This document shows positions 11,698 to 21,800 of a stretch of 64,000 bases of DNA, in pieces (the stretch's first letter is position 1; the number at the start of each line of letters is the position of its first letter). The notes beneath the pieces were generated by a model. That model was not told where the DNA came from. It did no database searches and saw nothing but the letters and a program-made list of their open reading frames with translations. The translations under genes were made by a program, and so were the position numbers. The stretch spans positions 124,001-188,000 of the forward strand of contig JAIXMR010000038.1 of assembly GCA_025677835.1 (NCBI GenBank), written 5' to 3'. Source of the stretch: Sporodiniella umbellata. Lineage: Eukaryota > Mucoromycota > Mucoromycetes > Mucorales > Rhizopodaceae.

Positions 11698-12686
11698 TTA
11701 CTTTTTTCGGGAAAAAAAAAAAGAAAAAAGAGAGAGAAACACCCCAACAACCATAACCACACACACACACACACCAACACACCCATTTCCTTTCACAATC
11801 CATTTTTAAACAACCCTTATTTTTCTTTGTATTAAAAAAAAAAAAAAAATACACTGTACAATTAAAAAAAAAAACGCAGAAATGTACATTTTGTTGAAAA
11901 AACCTGTAGATCCAAATACAGATACCTATACTTGTTGTTATTTGACAGATTATAAAAGTTGTTTTTGAGGAATACTTATATACTTGTGATAGAACAGCCT
12001 CATATTGAGGTGATGTCAGTCTCACAAGCACTGCCAACAGAAAGTAACATCATGTTTTGTAATACATACTCTACTCAAATTCAAGGTAGTGATTTTGCAC
12101 TTGCGGAAAAAAGTAGCTTATTTATGGCAAAAGATTGTACAGCTACAACCATGTGTTAAATTACTAAGCTATGATTGGCTACAATTTGGATAGTAATTTT
12201 GATCAAAGCCTTTGAAAGAGAATATAAAGAGTAGTATTTTGCGTTTTACAGGAAATATTGGTAGCATAATACTTTGACTAGACAAACCTCATACCCTCAA
12301 TCACTGACTCTGATCATTTTGAATATAAGCTATTTGTTACTATAATCTTTAAATAGTGAGCTAGCAAAGTGAGGCTTTATTAGCATATCTAGAGTCAAAG
12401 CTTAGCTCGATCAGAACAATGACAACTACTATGTAAACTCAAAGAGAAAGCAGATCTAGAGTTGAGATTCATTAGATCGTATCACTAAACCATATTGGTA
12501 GCAACTTCTGATAGATGAGTGAAGTTTAAATCTCGGCATATTTTTATAGCAACCCAAGCTCAAGAGCCTTGGGCTATTGTTACTGTCACTTTGACTACAT
12601 TATTGAACCTGACAAGATCTATTCATGTTTAACGAGAGTGTTATGTTGGTCTTCCTCAAGTCCCTTGAAGAGAGCTTTAGAACTAA

Positions 12687-12725
<39 letters not shown>

Positions 12726-13310
12726 GGAATCAAAGTTTTGTAATATCTACCTGGTTTTCTATGAAAAAATGAAGTAGGTTGGGAAAAGAGACCACATATT
12801 TACCAAAGAAGGGGTAAAAAGACTAGAAAGAAAGAAAAAGTAGGGCTTGGAACTTCTATAGACAAGCCAGTAAAGACAATAAGAATGCCTAGAAGACAAT
12901 ATCCTGTTGTTTCAGGTAGCGACCAGACACAGCTGGCGGATTCGTATCTATAAAAATGAAAATACAATGTACTTGATTCTACTTTTCCGAATTAAATTAT
13001 TGAATTGTTTAGTAAGCAAGTTTGCTAATAAAGAGGCATATTAATGGCTGCTATTTAACTCAAGATAACAAAAATGCGAAAAAAAAAGGGGGGTACTTTT
13101 GATGAAGGCGCAAGTGAGAAGACATTTCAATAATGGTTTTGAAAGTTAGAAGGGGACTCTGATCTAAGCCAAGAAGCCAGAAATACAGAAAGATTGAGTT
13201 AGTTTTAAACAAAAAACGTAATAGAGGATAGTGACTAGGCTGTTTCAAAGCTAGTATATCAATGGCTCTATTTAACAGAGATAGACTACTCACAATAGGC
13301 CAATCGTGTA
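11698..13310. other. Gene-poor region downstream of NDUFS7
   Basis: About 1.6 kb of AT-rich sequence with CA repeats near 11760, several homopolymer runs and no convincing gene. Short open frames here have no family features. Confidence 0.55.
12689..12724. repeat. Poly(A) run, 36 bases
   Basis: The longest uninterrupted A tract noticed in this window, in intergenic sequence. Confidence 0.95.
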
Positions 13311-13314
13311 AGCA

Positions 13315-13500
13315 TGGATTTTTCTTGTTTGTATCCAACCTTTCAATGAGCTTTTTTTAGCACCACGCAATGAAGAAGTGGATGGTGTACTCAAGTCACA
13401 GGCTTTTTTTAAACTTGCTGTACAACAAACAAGTCTAAAAGATAAAAGAATGCTCGTAGAAAAATATATTCCTTTTGTTCAACAGGTGTTTGATAAATAG
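13315..13500 (+). other. Possible relic coding segment
   Basis: An open stretch of about 60 codons without an ATG start, ending in TAG at 13498. Its 3' part has protein-like composition (PRNEEVDGVLKSQ, FFKLAVQQTSLKDKR, LVEKYIPFVQQV). No family is recognised. It lies about 95 bases before the Tc1-type element. It could be an exon of a decayed gene or a chance open frame. Confidence 0.3.
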
Positions 13501-13594
13501 ACGAGTCCAAACCAAAATCTCTAGTATAAAACATCCTTGCCCTTTGAAAACAGATACTTATGACAATCGAGAGCTGATGGCAGCAGGCCATTTA

Positions 13595-13737
13595 CTGTTT
13601 TTTGAATATGAGATAAAAAATTAATTTGCGCTGACATTAAAAGAATATTTACGTCAAGGTAAAAATAGTTTTGCGTTGCTTAGTGATAAATTTTGCGCCG
13701 AGATTAGAAAAAAAAAAAAAAATATGAAATAACCTAA
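13595..13737 (+). repeat. Left terminal inverted repeat
   Basis: Matches the reverse complement of 15265-15414. It carries four spaced copies of a TTGCG-like core starting at 13626, 13649, 13671 and 13693. Compared with the right end it lacks 11 bases after GAATATGAG, which removes the outermost copy of that core. Confidence 0.93.
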
Positions 13738-13813
13738 TACTTGCTTCATGATGTTAAAATCTCAGTGAGCATTCAGAGTGCGTCTGTTGAAAGCTGCACT
13801 CCTACTGACTATT

Positions 13814-15205
13814 TTAAAGATTTCTTTCCTCATCCAAACACTTCTGGAAAAATGACATTGAATGCTTAATCCATCCTTCACAATCTTTTTTTGTTACTTT
13901 TCCAGCCGATTCACATATACGATCTGTGAGACAATCATCTGTCGTCAATGGTGTTCTTCTAACACCAGCTTTTACTTTTGACCAAAATTCCTCGATTGGA
14001 TTCAAGAAAGGAGAATATGGTGGCAAATATATGCACTTATGTCCTCGTTCTTCGATCAATGCTTTGATTACTTTTGGCTTATGAATAGGTGCATTATCCA
14101 TAACAATATACTTCCCCTTTATATTATTTTTATCTAGTGTATCCATTACGTTGTTTAGATAGGCCAAAAAGTGCTCAGTTCTTGTCCCAACTTTGCCATT
14201 TATTTTTACTTCCTTACCATCTGCCCTTCTTTTTTTGGAAGAAGCTGATTCTGGTTTTTTAACTCCAATATTTATGATACCTGCTTGAGAAATTGCACCT
14301 AAAATTGTAAATGTTACACCTTTTCCAGTTGGTATAGTGCCCTTTGCAGGTGTGCCTTTTAATGAGCGGCCGTGGTTTCTTTGCGTATGCAAATTGAAAC
14401 CTGCTTCATCGATAAAAACACAATTCTTAGAAAAATCCATATCTGCATCACTCTTATACTGTTCAACAATCGCTTTTCGTAATGCTGTTACACTGTCAGA
14501 ATTTCTTGCTGCTAGTATTTTTTCAAGTTTCTTTAACGTAATGTTATGCTTATGTACTAAATGTGTGTGGATGGCAGAAATAGAAATTTTCAAACCCTCA
14601 AATTTCTCACAAAGTTTTAACTTTAACTCATCCAATATAGCTGTGGTATTCTTTTCGATATAGTCAACTAGAAATTTAGAATGCTCCTCAGTCAACTTAT
14701 TACGAGGTCTTCCACGAGGTTTAGAATAAGATCCTGGAAGTCGTCTCTCAGGATCATTGTTATAAGTTTTAACGTAATTCTGGGCAGTGCGTACATTAAT
14801 CCCAGTGGCTAAAGCTGCAGCTTTTGTCGTGAATCCTTCTTCGATTATTAAGTCGAAGAGTTTCTCAACTTGTTTAGGAGTATATTTTCTGTAAGAACCT
14901 CTTGTTTTAACATTCAAAGCCGTATGTCTTTTTCTCAATGGCATTAACTCTGCGAAGAGAAAAGCATCTCCAAAAAAATCTTCATTCTCTTCCTCTATTA
15001 AATCTACTTCCATATATTCACGTACATATGATAGAGAATCATTCCCAATTCGTCCTATTTTCTCCATCCATTCTTCGCTCAAGCTGAAATGCTCAATTTC
15101 CATTTCTTCCTGCTCGTCATCTTCCACATAATCGTCAGATGAAGTGTCCATATCGTTATCTGAAATAATTTCACTATTAGTAATAAATTCACTAACGCTT
15201 TGCAT
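13814..15205 (-). CDS. Tc1/mariner-type DD34E transposase
   Basis: 463 residues, single exon, no stop or frameshift. It cuts and pastes the surrounding element. An acidic N-terminal ~75 residues come first. A DNA-binding region follows, with a helix-turn-helix around GFTTKAAALATGINVRTAQ and an AT-hook-like GRPRNK linker, then the catalytic domain. The catalytic triad is visible: Asp in VFIDEAGFN, Asp in IVMDNAPIHK and Glu in NPIEEFW, with 34 residues between the second Asp and the Glu (DD34E, as in Tc1). YLPPYSPFLNPIE is the us­ual signature before the Glu. The start is the first ATG after the terminal repeat. The long acidic leader is unlike classic Tc1 transposases and may be a lineage trait. 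Confidence 0.95.
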   Translation of the reverse strand: MQSVSEFITNSEIISDNDMDTSSDDYVEDDEQEEMEIEHFSLSEEWMEKIGRIGNDSLSYVREYMEVDLIEEENEDFFGDAFLFAELMPLRKRHTALNVKTRGSYRKYTPKQVEKLFDLIIEEGFTTKAAALATGINVRTAQNYVKTYNNDPERRLPGSYSKPRGRPRNKLTEEHSKFLVDYIEKNTTAILDELKLKLCEKFEGLKISISAIHTHLVHKHNITLKKLEKILAARNSDSVTALRKAIVEQYKSDADMDFSKNCVFIDEAGFNLHTQRNHGRSLKGTPAKGTIPTGKGVTFTILGAISQAGIINIGVKKPESASSKKRRADGKEVKINGKVGTRTEHFLAYLNNVMDTLDKNNIKGKYIVMDNAPIHKPKVIKALIEERGHKCIYLPPYSPFLNPIEEFWSKVKAGVRRTPLTTDDCLTDRICESAGKVTKKDCEGWIKHSMSFFQKCLDEERNL

Positions 15206-15264
15206 GTTTGTTCTAATATTTAAACTAAATAAAAGAAAAAAGGAGTCGAAACCTTTACGATATT

Positions 15265-15414
15265 TTAGGTTATTTTATATTTTTTTTTTTCTAATCTCGG
15301 CGCAAAATTTATCACTAAGCAACGCAAAACTATTTTTACCTTGACGTAAATATTCTTTTAATGTCAGCGCAAATTAATTTTTTATCTCAACGCAAACTCA
15401 TATTCAAAAAACAG
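15265..15414 (-). repeat. Right terminal inverted repeat
   Basis: Partner of 13595-13737. On this side five TTGCG-like cores are seen (plus-strand complements starting at 15301, 15323, 15345, 15368 and 15391), spaced 22-23 bases apart. Confidence 0.93.
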
Positions 15415-16291
15415 TAAATTTAGAAATGTAACAGTCACTACAGAGTTTGGCTTTTTAGCCCCTTTTTATTCCTTCACTTTGGTAAGGTCAGGTGTCAAGT
15501 GTTTCAAATAAAGTTAAAAAAAAAAAAAACGTCTATCCCAATTAAAGGTGGCTTTTATTGTTGGTTTTAATAAGAGCACATTACTTCCGCATTTATCGTT
15601 CGACTCTCACTGTTTCTTATTCTTTGGTTTAGTTTGCCAAAAAAAAAAAAAAAAAAAAAAGAAAACCCTGTTGATTGACAATCATGCGCAACACCGTTCT
15701 TGGGACATGTAAATGACTCTTCCACCTTCTGAAGCAATGGTTATAAAAAGAAAAAAAAGGTGTGTGTAACATAACTCGTAGTGAATATGGGCTCAGTTCT
15801 ACAAACAAAAATCTTGGTTTTTTGTATCTCAAACTGTGCAGTTTTCTTTAAATAAGATTGAAACTAACCCTATTATTCTCTCTTATGACTTACCTTATCG
15901 ATCAGATCTTGACAGTCGACGAGAAATAATAAAAACGCTTTGCTTTAACTTCTATCTGCCAAAGCATAGATTCTGAAAACAATACGTCTCTCCTTCTTTA
16001 CGGTTCCAGCCCAAGTTTTTGTTCAAAGAAGTAAGATATTATACTCCCTCTTTCATATCCGCTTTTTCCTTATTGGGAGTAAAAGCTAGTCTTTTTTTAA
16101 TCACCTTGGGTGAACGAATCATTTCTGAAAATAGTACGTGTTTGTGTAAAAAGTAAATAAAAAACCCTTTTGTTTTCTTTTTTTTTGTTTTGCTTTCTTC
16201 CTCTTTGCTACTTCTTTTTGCTGAGCCTTGCTTTAGTTTATTGTATTTTAACCAACGCCTTTTCTTTTATTTATTTTTTTTCTCTTAATCT
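15415..16291. other. Spacer between transposon and Ser/Thr-rich gene
   Basis: Contains a 22-base A run near 15639-15660 and pyrimidine-rich sequence before the Ser/Thr-rich gene. No gene is seen. A missing 5' exon of the following gene could lie here. Confidence 0.5.
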
Positions 16292-18066
16292 ATGTCTGAA
16301 GCCACTGATCGTCAGACAAAAACTACTCTAAAGGAAACAGAACGAATTACTGCCACTACCGAAAAGGAAACCACACAAGATCCCACCAGCCAAAGAGTAA
16401 CCACTACTGAAGCCACTACAACAACAGAAAAGGCCACAGCTACACCAAAACCAACTACTACGCAAACAGCCACAAGCACAGAAAAACCAACGACAACTCA
16501 AAGGCTGACAACTACCGCTGACAGTACTACCGAAAAAGCTACTAGCACACAGAACCCGACGACAGAAAGACCGACAACTATGGAAACCCAAACATCTTCT
16601 GAAAGAGTAACAACTACCGAAAGCCAAGCAACACAGCAATCTACAACCAGCGAGCCAGCCACTCGTAGTGAAGGTCAGACGACAGCAAGTCCTACGACCC
16701 AAACTGACAGCTCCTCCGTTCGTACCACAAACACTGTATCAGAGTTACCTACAGCCTCTGTAATAACTACGACTACAACTGATGTGCAGACAACATCAAA
16801 TGTACAGACAACACTAACCTCTCTGGAACCAACAAGTACGCCGTAAGTTTTTGAAAAAAAAAAAAAAAAAAATTCTGTAGCTAAAAACATTTCTGTCTGC
16901 GTATGATTCTATTTATAATTTTCTTTTTTATTTCTTTTTTTAACCCACTTTTCTCTCTTTGGATTTTTTTTTTTTTTTTTTTTTTCAATTGTTTTATTCT
17001 TCTTTTTTGTATTTTGTATACTCCCTCTTTTCTATTTATTTGTTTTACTATAGACAGCCCACCTCTATGTCCACTACAGATTCCACAACTACAAAAGCAA
17101 CTCTGCCCGATCCTAGCACTATAGCCTCAAGTACAACCCAAGATACCCTCACTACCACTTCTCTGAAAGAAACTACTTTGTTGCCGAGCAGCCAGAGTTC
17201 TGTAATCCAGGAAACCAGCAAGAGTCAATCCACCATGCCAACCAACCCTGCAACTAGTAGTGAACCCACAACCTCCGATTCGAGTAGCTCCATTGTTCAA
17301 AGTACTACCGCTCCTTCTACCAGTCCAGAAAGTACGCCAACGACCAACCAACCATCGACCACTTTACCCCCTACCACTCCGCCCACCACCAGCCCATCCA
17401 CTTTGCCTCCGACCACTGCACCGCCCACTACTTCCCCTGATCCTACCACCACACCAGAAGAGCCTACGACAACTACACCTAATCCGACTACAAGACCTGA
17501 ACCTACACGAGAGCCACCGACCAGTACAGAGTTCAAGCCCACGACCACGTCCATGGCTGTCTCTTCGGGTTATCATACAACTCGTGTAACGGTATCGACC
17601 AGTTTCTCTACAGAAACGGCTGTCGTCATTGACGGTGTAACGACTACGATTACTACTGTCATTCCAACCACGTAAGATCACTATAGATATGCATCTACAT
17701 GATACTCATCTCTCTGTAAGTATTGTAATACCCAGCTTAGCGTTAGATACAGCCGACGGCCAGAGTACAGACACAACGTCTATCGGAGCTATCATCGGCG
17801 GTGTGATAGGTGGTTTGGCAGGTGTGGTTTTGATTGCAGCAGGGCTGATCCTTTTGAAAAGACATCACAAGAAGAAAAACTCGAATCAAACGTATGATAA
17901 AGAATTCTACGGAGACCCCTATCAACATAACAGCGAGTGGATGTCTGGGGCTAGATATACCGGCACAGGTGAAGGAAGAACCAGCTTAGATGAAGAGCAT
18001 GATTTCTATCGTTCACAAAGGCGATCTTGGTGGTCATCGATGTCCACTGTATTTCGGGGAAAATAA
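16292..18066 (+). CDS. Ser/Thr-rich single-pass membrane protein (mucin or wall-sensor type)
   Basis: Three exons (16292-16842, 17054-17671, 17736-18066) give 499 residues. The first ~390 residues are almost entirely Thr, Ser, Pro, Glu and Gln (repeats such as TTTEKPTTTQ and PTTPPTTSPST), as in heavily O-mannosylated fungal wall sensors (Mid2/Wsc/Msb2 style). One Gly-rich transmembrane helix follows at about 407-430, with small-x3-small spacing, then a basic KRHHKKK stop-transfer and a ~65-residue cytoplasmic tail. The role as stress sensor or mucin is inference from layout. Oddly, no signal peptide is present at this start, and an in-frame TAA precedes the ATG; an upstream signal exon spliced into this frame is possible. 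The acceptor at 17735 was chosen by phase. Confidence 0.78.
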
Positions 18067-18234
18067 AAAAAAAAATAAAACACGCATATGCCTTCTCCCC
18101 CCCCTGAGAGGTGGTCTGTATAAAAATCCTGTTTCATCCATTGTCTGTGCGTCTTTGTTTGTGCACAACTCAAGGGATAGTCAAAACAAAATGTAAATGT
18201 AATAAATTTATGAACAATAAAAAGATGAATAAAT

Positions 18235-19294
18235 TTATTGAGCTTCAACAGCTTCAACAGGGGCAGCAGCAGGTCTGAAGTCTTGAGCAGTGGGTTCCTC
18301 GATGGGCTTTTCATCCTTGGGCTCGAGGATGGTGACGATATCGGGAAGACATTGCTTGGGACCGTTACGGCCGGTAGGATCGTTATCCAACATGATCTTG
18401 ACCTTGATACCCAAAACACCTTGACGCAAATCGACGTGACGAACAGCGGTAGTAATGAATTCACGGGCAGGGTTACCAGAGTGGATCATGAAACCATCAG
18501 CAAACTTCATGGCTTTAGCACGGGCAGCGCGAACCTTACCAGAGACAACGACTTCGCAACCCTTGGCACCAGATTCCATCACAAAACGGATAACACCGTA
18601 ACAGGCACTAATAATAATAACATTAAGTCCCCCCCTCTTTCTAATTCCATAAGCCTCTGACTTACCGACGGACGGCCAAACCGTTAAGAAGCTTGAACTT
18701 GACAGACTCACATTGAGCAATGGCACAGAGACCGCGGTTTTGAACACGCTCAGCGTAGAGTTCAACAGCATTTTCAGGGAACTTGAAACGCTTTTGAACC
18801 AATGTGGTCAATTCACGGATACGGCGGCCCTTTTCACCAAGAACGTTTTGTGTGTGGGTGGCACGGATGATGATTCTATAGCGTGTTAATATCCGATTTC
18901 TTAATTTGCATTCAAAACACTCACTCAGTACGGGCAGGAGTGACACGGACTTCAACACCGGCATAACCATCTTCAGCGAGTTCACGAGTAAAGAATTCGT
19001 TCAATTCGGCGTAGAAGACACCATCGGCGACCTGTGATGAAAATGAGTGAACCGGTTCATTTGAACTATACGTTGATTTCCCCTTGTTTCCTTTTTTTAT
19101 GTCTCCTCTTTTGTATACGTTGTTTCTCTCTTTCTCTCTGTGTATGCGTAGGATATATATAAAAAAATTTGAAACTTACAAACTAGAATTGATAAAGATG
19201 TTAGCCTTCCTTTCTTATCCATCCATCCATCCATCCATCTGTTTTTTTATCTTACCTTTCTCTTCTTGGAGATTTGAGCTGCAACAGCGGCCAT
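18235..19294 (-). CDS. RPS3: Small ribosomal subunit protein uS3 (RPS3)
   Basis: Four exons (19256-19294, 18925-19031, 18666-18875, 18235-18607) give 242 residues, normal for eukaryotic uS3. It sits at the mRNA entry channel of the 40S subunit. The KH type 2 domain is recognisable around [19 protein letters not shown], and [28 protein letters not shown] and [10 protein letters not shown] are near-invariant. The first exon is only 13 codons, ending in KKRK, a common layout for ribosomal protein genes. Codons are strongly C-ending (AAC, GTC, CGT, GGT choice), unlike most neighbours, which fits high expression. The tail is rich in Glu, Pro and Ala. It converges with the Ser/Thr-rich gene across 168 bases. 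Confidence 0.98.
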
Positions 19295-20652
19295 ATTATA
19301 TAACGTTAAAAAGGAGGAAAATTAGACCTTGCCTATTGACTCTCCTTTTTTTTTTCCTCTCGCTCACTTGCTTATTCACTCACCCTCCACACGCATTTGA
19401 CGCAAGTTCCTTCATACACACCTTTTCAACATCCGATACAAAGCTACGCTTGAGCGTGGCCCGGACTTTTTTTGCAAGGAACAATGAAAAAGATAAGCCC
19501 ACGTCTTTACTTGAGACTCGTTATCAGTTTGACCCTCATGAGACTGTCTGGACCATAAATATACTGATTTGAGAAAACAACGCAACTAAAGTTTTCTTGG
19601 TTTTTGGTTATAACATCCTATCTGATCTTAAAGACAACTTTGAGCACTAAAAAAATGTGCTTTTGTGCAAATTGTACTTTAAAAGATTAAAATATATGTA
19701 CTATAAAAGTACTCTATCTGATAACTACACAAGCTGTTAACTCAATTCGTCCAAAGGTGACTACGGCAACAGTCAACCAAAAAAAAAAAAAAAAAAAAAA
19801 AAAACAATTCTACAAATTTGGCAATAAGAGTTTGTAGCCATGACTTAAAAAAAGCAACCAAGCCCTCTGGTTCGGTAAATATACAAAGACCCCAACCTTA
19901 CATTGGCGCGGCATCAACATAAATAGTATTACAAGCAAAAGATCTGTCAGTGTCAACCATTTATGCATAACAACCTTAGGTAGAAGTGTTGATAATCGAA
20001 AATCCTTTTACGCAAGTACAATTTGCAGCAGCTCACTAGCTTTATATTTGTGTATGTCCCTATTTGGCTTCACCAACAAGAGCTGAAATCAAACTAATTG
20101 TTCAACAGAATGCCAAAATTACTAGAGCAAAGATCATACTGAACAAGTATAACAGCACTTTGGCCATTGGAATACTTTCAGTGACAAAAGTTTCTTTTTT
20201 TTTTTTTTTTTTTTTATCGAGTCAACAAAGCTTAGCTCAACATTGGATATAAGAAGAACCCTTTTATCTATAAAGCTCTATAACTGATTTCATAAACCAT
20301 TGCAAAATGAGCGAGAAAGTGGATTGTAGTTAAAGTTTCAATTTTATTTGCAATGAAGCCTTTATTTTTTTTTTTTTTTTTGGGGGGGGAGAGCATATAT
20401 TATTATCTACAAGCACAATAAAGGCCATTGTCGAAAAACTGAGGATTGAAAAAAAAAAAAAAAAAAAAAAAAAACTCCCCACCAGCCTGACTGTATTAAA
20501 AAATGCTGCTCAACACGTGTAATACAAAAAGTGACACGACGTGGAAACCTTTTGGTTATCGTAAATGACTTGTCTCTCTAATAGTAACGTGAGTAACATT
20601 GAATTTTACGTCTTTTTTTCTTTTTTTCTTCTTTTCTTTTGTTTGTTTACAA
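19295..20652. other. Divergent promoter region of uS3 and the EH-like gene
   Basis: About 1.36 kb between two divergent genes. It contains A/T runs at 19779-19804, 20197-20215, 20361-20377 and 20449-20474 and pyrimidine-rich tracts near 19320. No gene is seen. Confidence 0.55.
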
Positions 20653-21666
20653 ATGAATAAATTAAAAAGTGTATTTCAACGCTCACAAAAGACTACTGAA
20701 GAAAGAAGACCACATCAGTTCATTAAAAGACACTCTTCTACAACCTCTCAGCATACTTTAGAGCAAATCAACAATTCGCCTACTATTTCTCTTTCTGAAC
20801 TGTCAGAATCAGAAAGAGGATCTTTCGAGTCCTGTTGGAAGGACCTGGATCCTTTTGGTCTAGGAAAGATTGGACATCCAACAGTACTCAAGTTTTTGAG
20901 TGGCTGCACATTAGACAATAGTAAACTCAAAAAAGTAGGGCACAGAACTGTTTTTATACACAAACTAAAAAGCAAAGCCCTTTTATTTATTTAGATTTTG
21001 GCATTGTTTGATACTATTAACGACGGACTCTATCAGCGGCAATTCTATGCTATGCTGAGGCTCGTTGCTCATGCTCAAAACGGCCGAAAGATTAGTAAAG
21101 CCCTAGTCTACTTGTCAGGTATGTTTACCTTTAAAACCTAGAAAAGGAACTAAACAGACAAAGCACCTCTACCCGAGTTCCATACACAAGCGATTAAGGC
21201 ATTAATTAAACCCACAAATGAAAATAAGTGGCAAGACAAACCCAGCCACATGGATGAATATGCCAGCTGTCGACCTTATGAAAGTCTGTTTGTGAAACAG
21301 ACAAAAGATGAGGCTCAGAAGGCACCTTCACCATTGTTTTACCCATCAACACCGACCCACTCACGATCCAAATCAGCGGGACATGCAAACTATCTGACTC
21401 AAGGGAGTCCACTGCATTCTTCTAGATCTTCGTTATCGCTGCACGAGTTGGACTCCACGCACCGTTCCCTTCTCCTTACCCAGAAATTTGTATACCAGTC
21501 CCCTTCCCTAAAAAGGCAAACGTTACCCCCTTCCTCTCACAACCCATTCTATTCAGTCATTCCAGACATTCACAGTCCGTTTGGGGATGAACATATCAGT
21601 GAACCTTCATTTGATTTCATACCCTCTTATTCATCCCATTCACTTTATACAAAAAACCCGTTTTAA
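20653..21666 (+). CDS. EH-domain-like protein
   Basis: Three exons (20653-20934, 20995-21118, 21164-21666) give 302 residues. The segment at about 55-145 has the look of an Eps15-homology (EF-hand-like) domain: FESCWKDLDPFGLGKIG, VLKFLSGCTLDNSKLKKI, ALFDTINDGLYQRQFYAM and RLVAHAQNGRKIS correspond to the helix-loop-helix pairs. EH domains bind NPF-type peptides in endocytosis and lipid signalling. The calcium loop residues are not convincing, so calcium binding is doubtful. The rest is Ser/Pro/His-rich and probably disordered. The protein itself ends in KNPF, a self-type EH ligand. The ATG at 20653 follows a pyrimidine-rich leader. The precise family is uncertain. Confidence 0.72.
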
Positions 21667-21711
21667 TGTTCTCTCTCTCTCTCTCTCCTATCTCTTTTAA
21701 TACCAACAAAA

Positions 21712-21800
21712 ATGCAGGAGAATGATTAATGACCGCGTCACACTATTTTATATTCGCCTTTTAATTCTGTGTTTTAATAAACAAAGGGGGGAGTGTTTAC
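21712..21800 (+). repeat. Dispersed direct repeat, copy 1
   Basis: Begins ATGCAGGAGAATGATTAATG, continues with the unusual GC-rich core TGACCGCGTCACA and an AT-rich tail. It lies 46 bases behind the EH-like gene stop and so probably within its 3' untranslated region. A second copy is at 23379. Confidence 0.7.

Larger units (their letters stand above)
13595..15414 (-). mobile_element. Complete Tc1/mariner-type DNA transposon, 1820 bp
   Basis: Bounded by inverted repeats of about 145 bp and flanked on both sides by TA (13593-13594 and 15415-15416), the target duplication of the Tc1/mariner group. The outermost bases read CTGTTTTTTGAATATGAG inwards from each end. It contains one uninterrupted transposase gene. 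The two ends are nearly identical apart from one 11-base difference, and the reading frame is open, so the copy looks young and may be autonomous. Confidence 0.93.

Noticed and set aside
16328..17681. Minus-strand and alternative-frame open readings opposite the Ser/Thr-rich gene
   Set aside because: They are side effects of the repetitive ACN codons of the real gene.
19084..19572. Plus-strand open frame of 162 codons
   Set aside because: It overlaps the first exon and introns of uS3 on the other strand and has no protein features.
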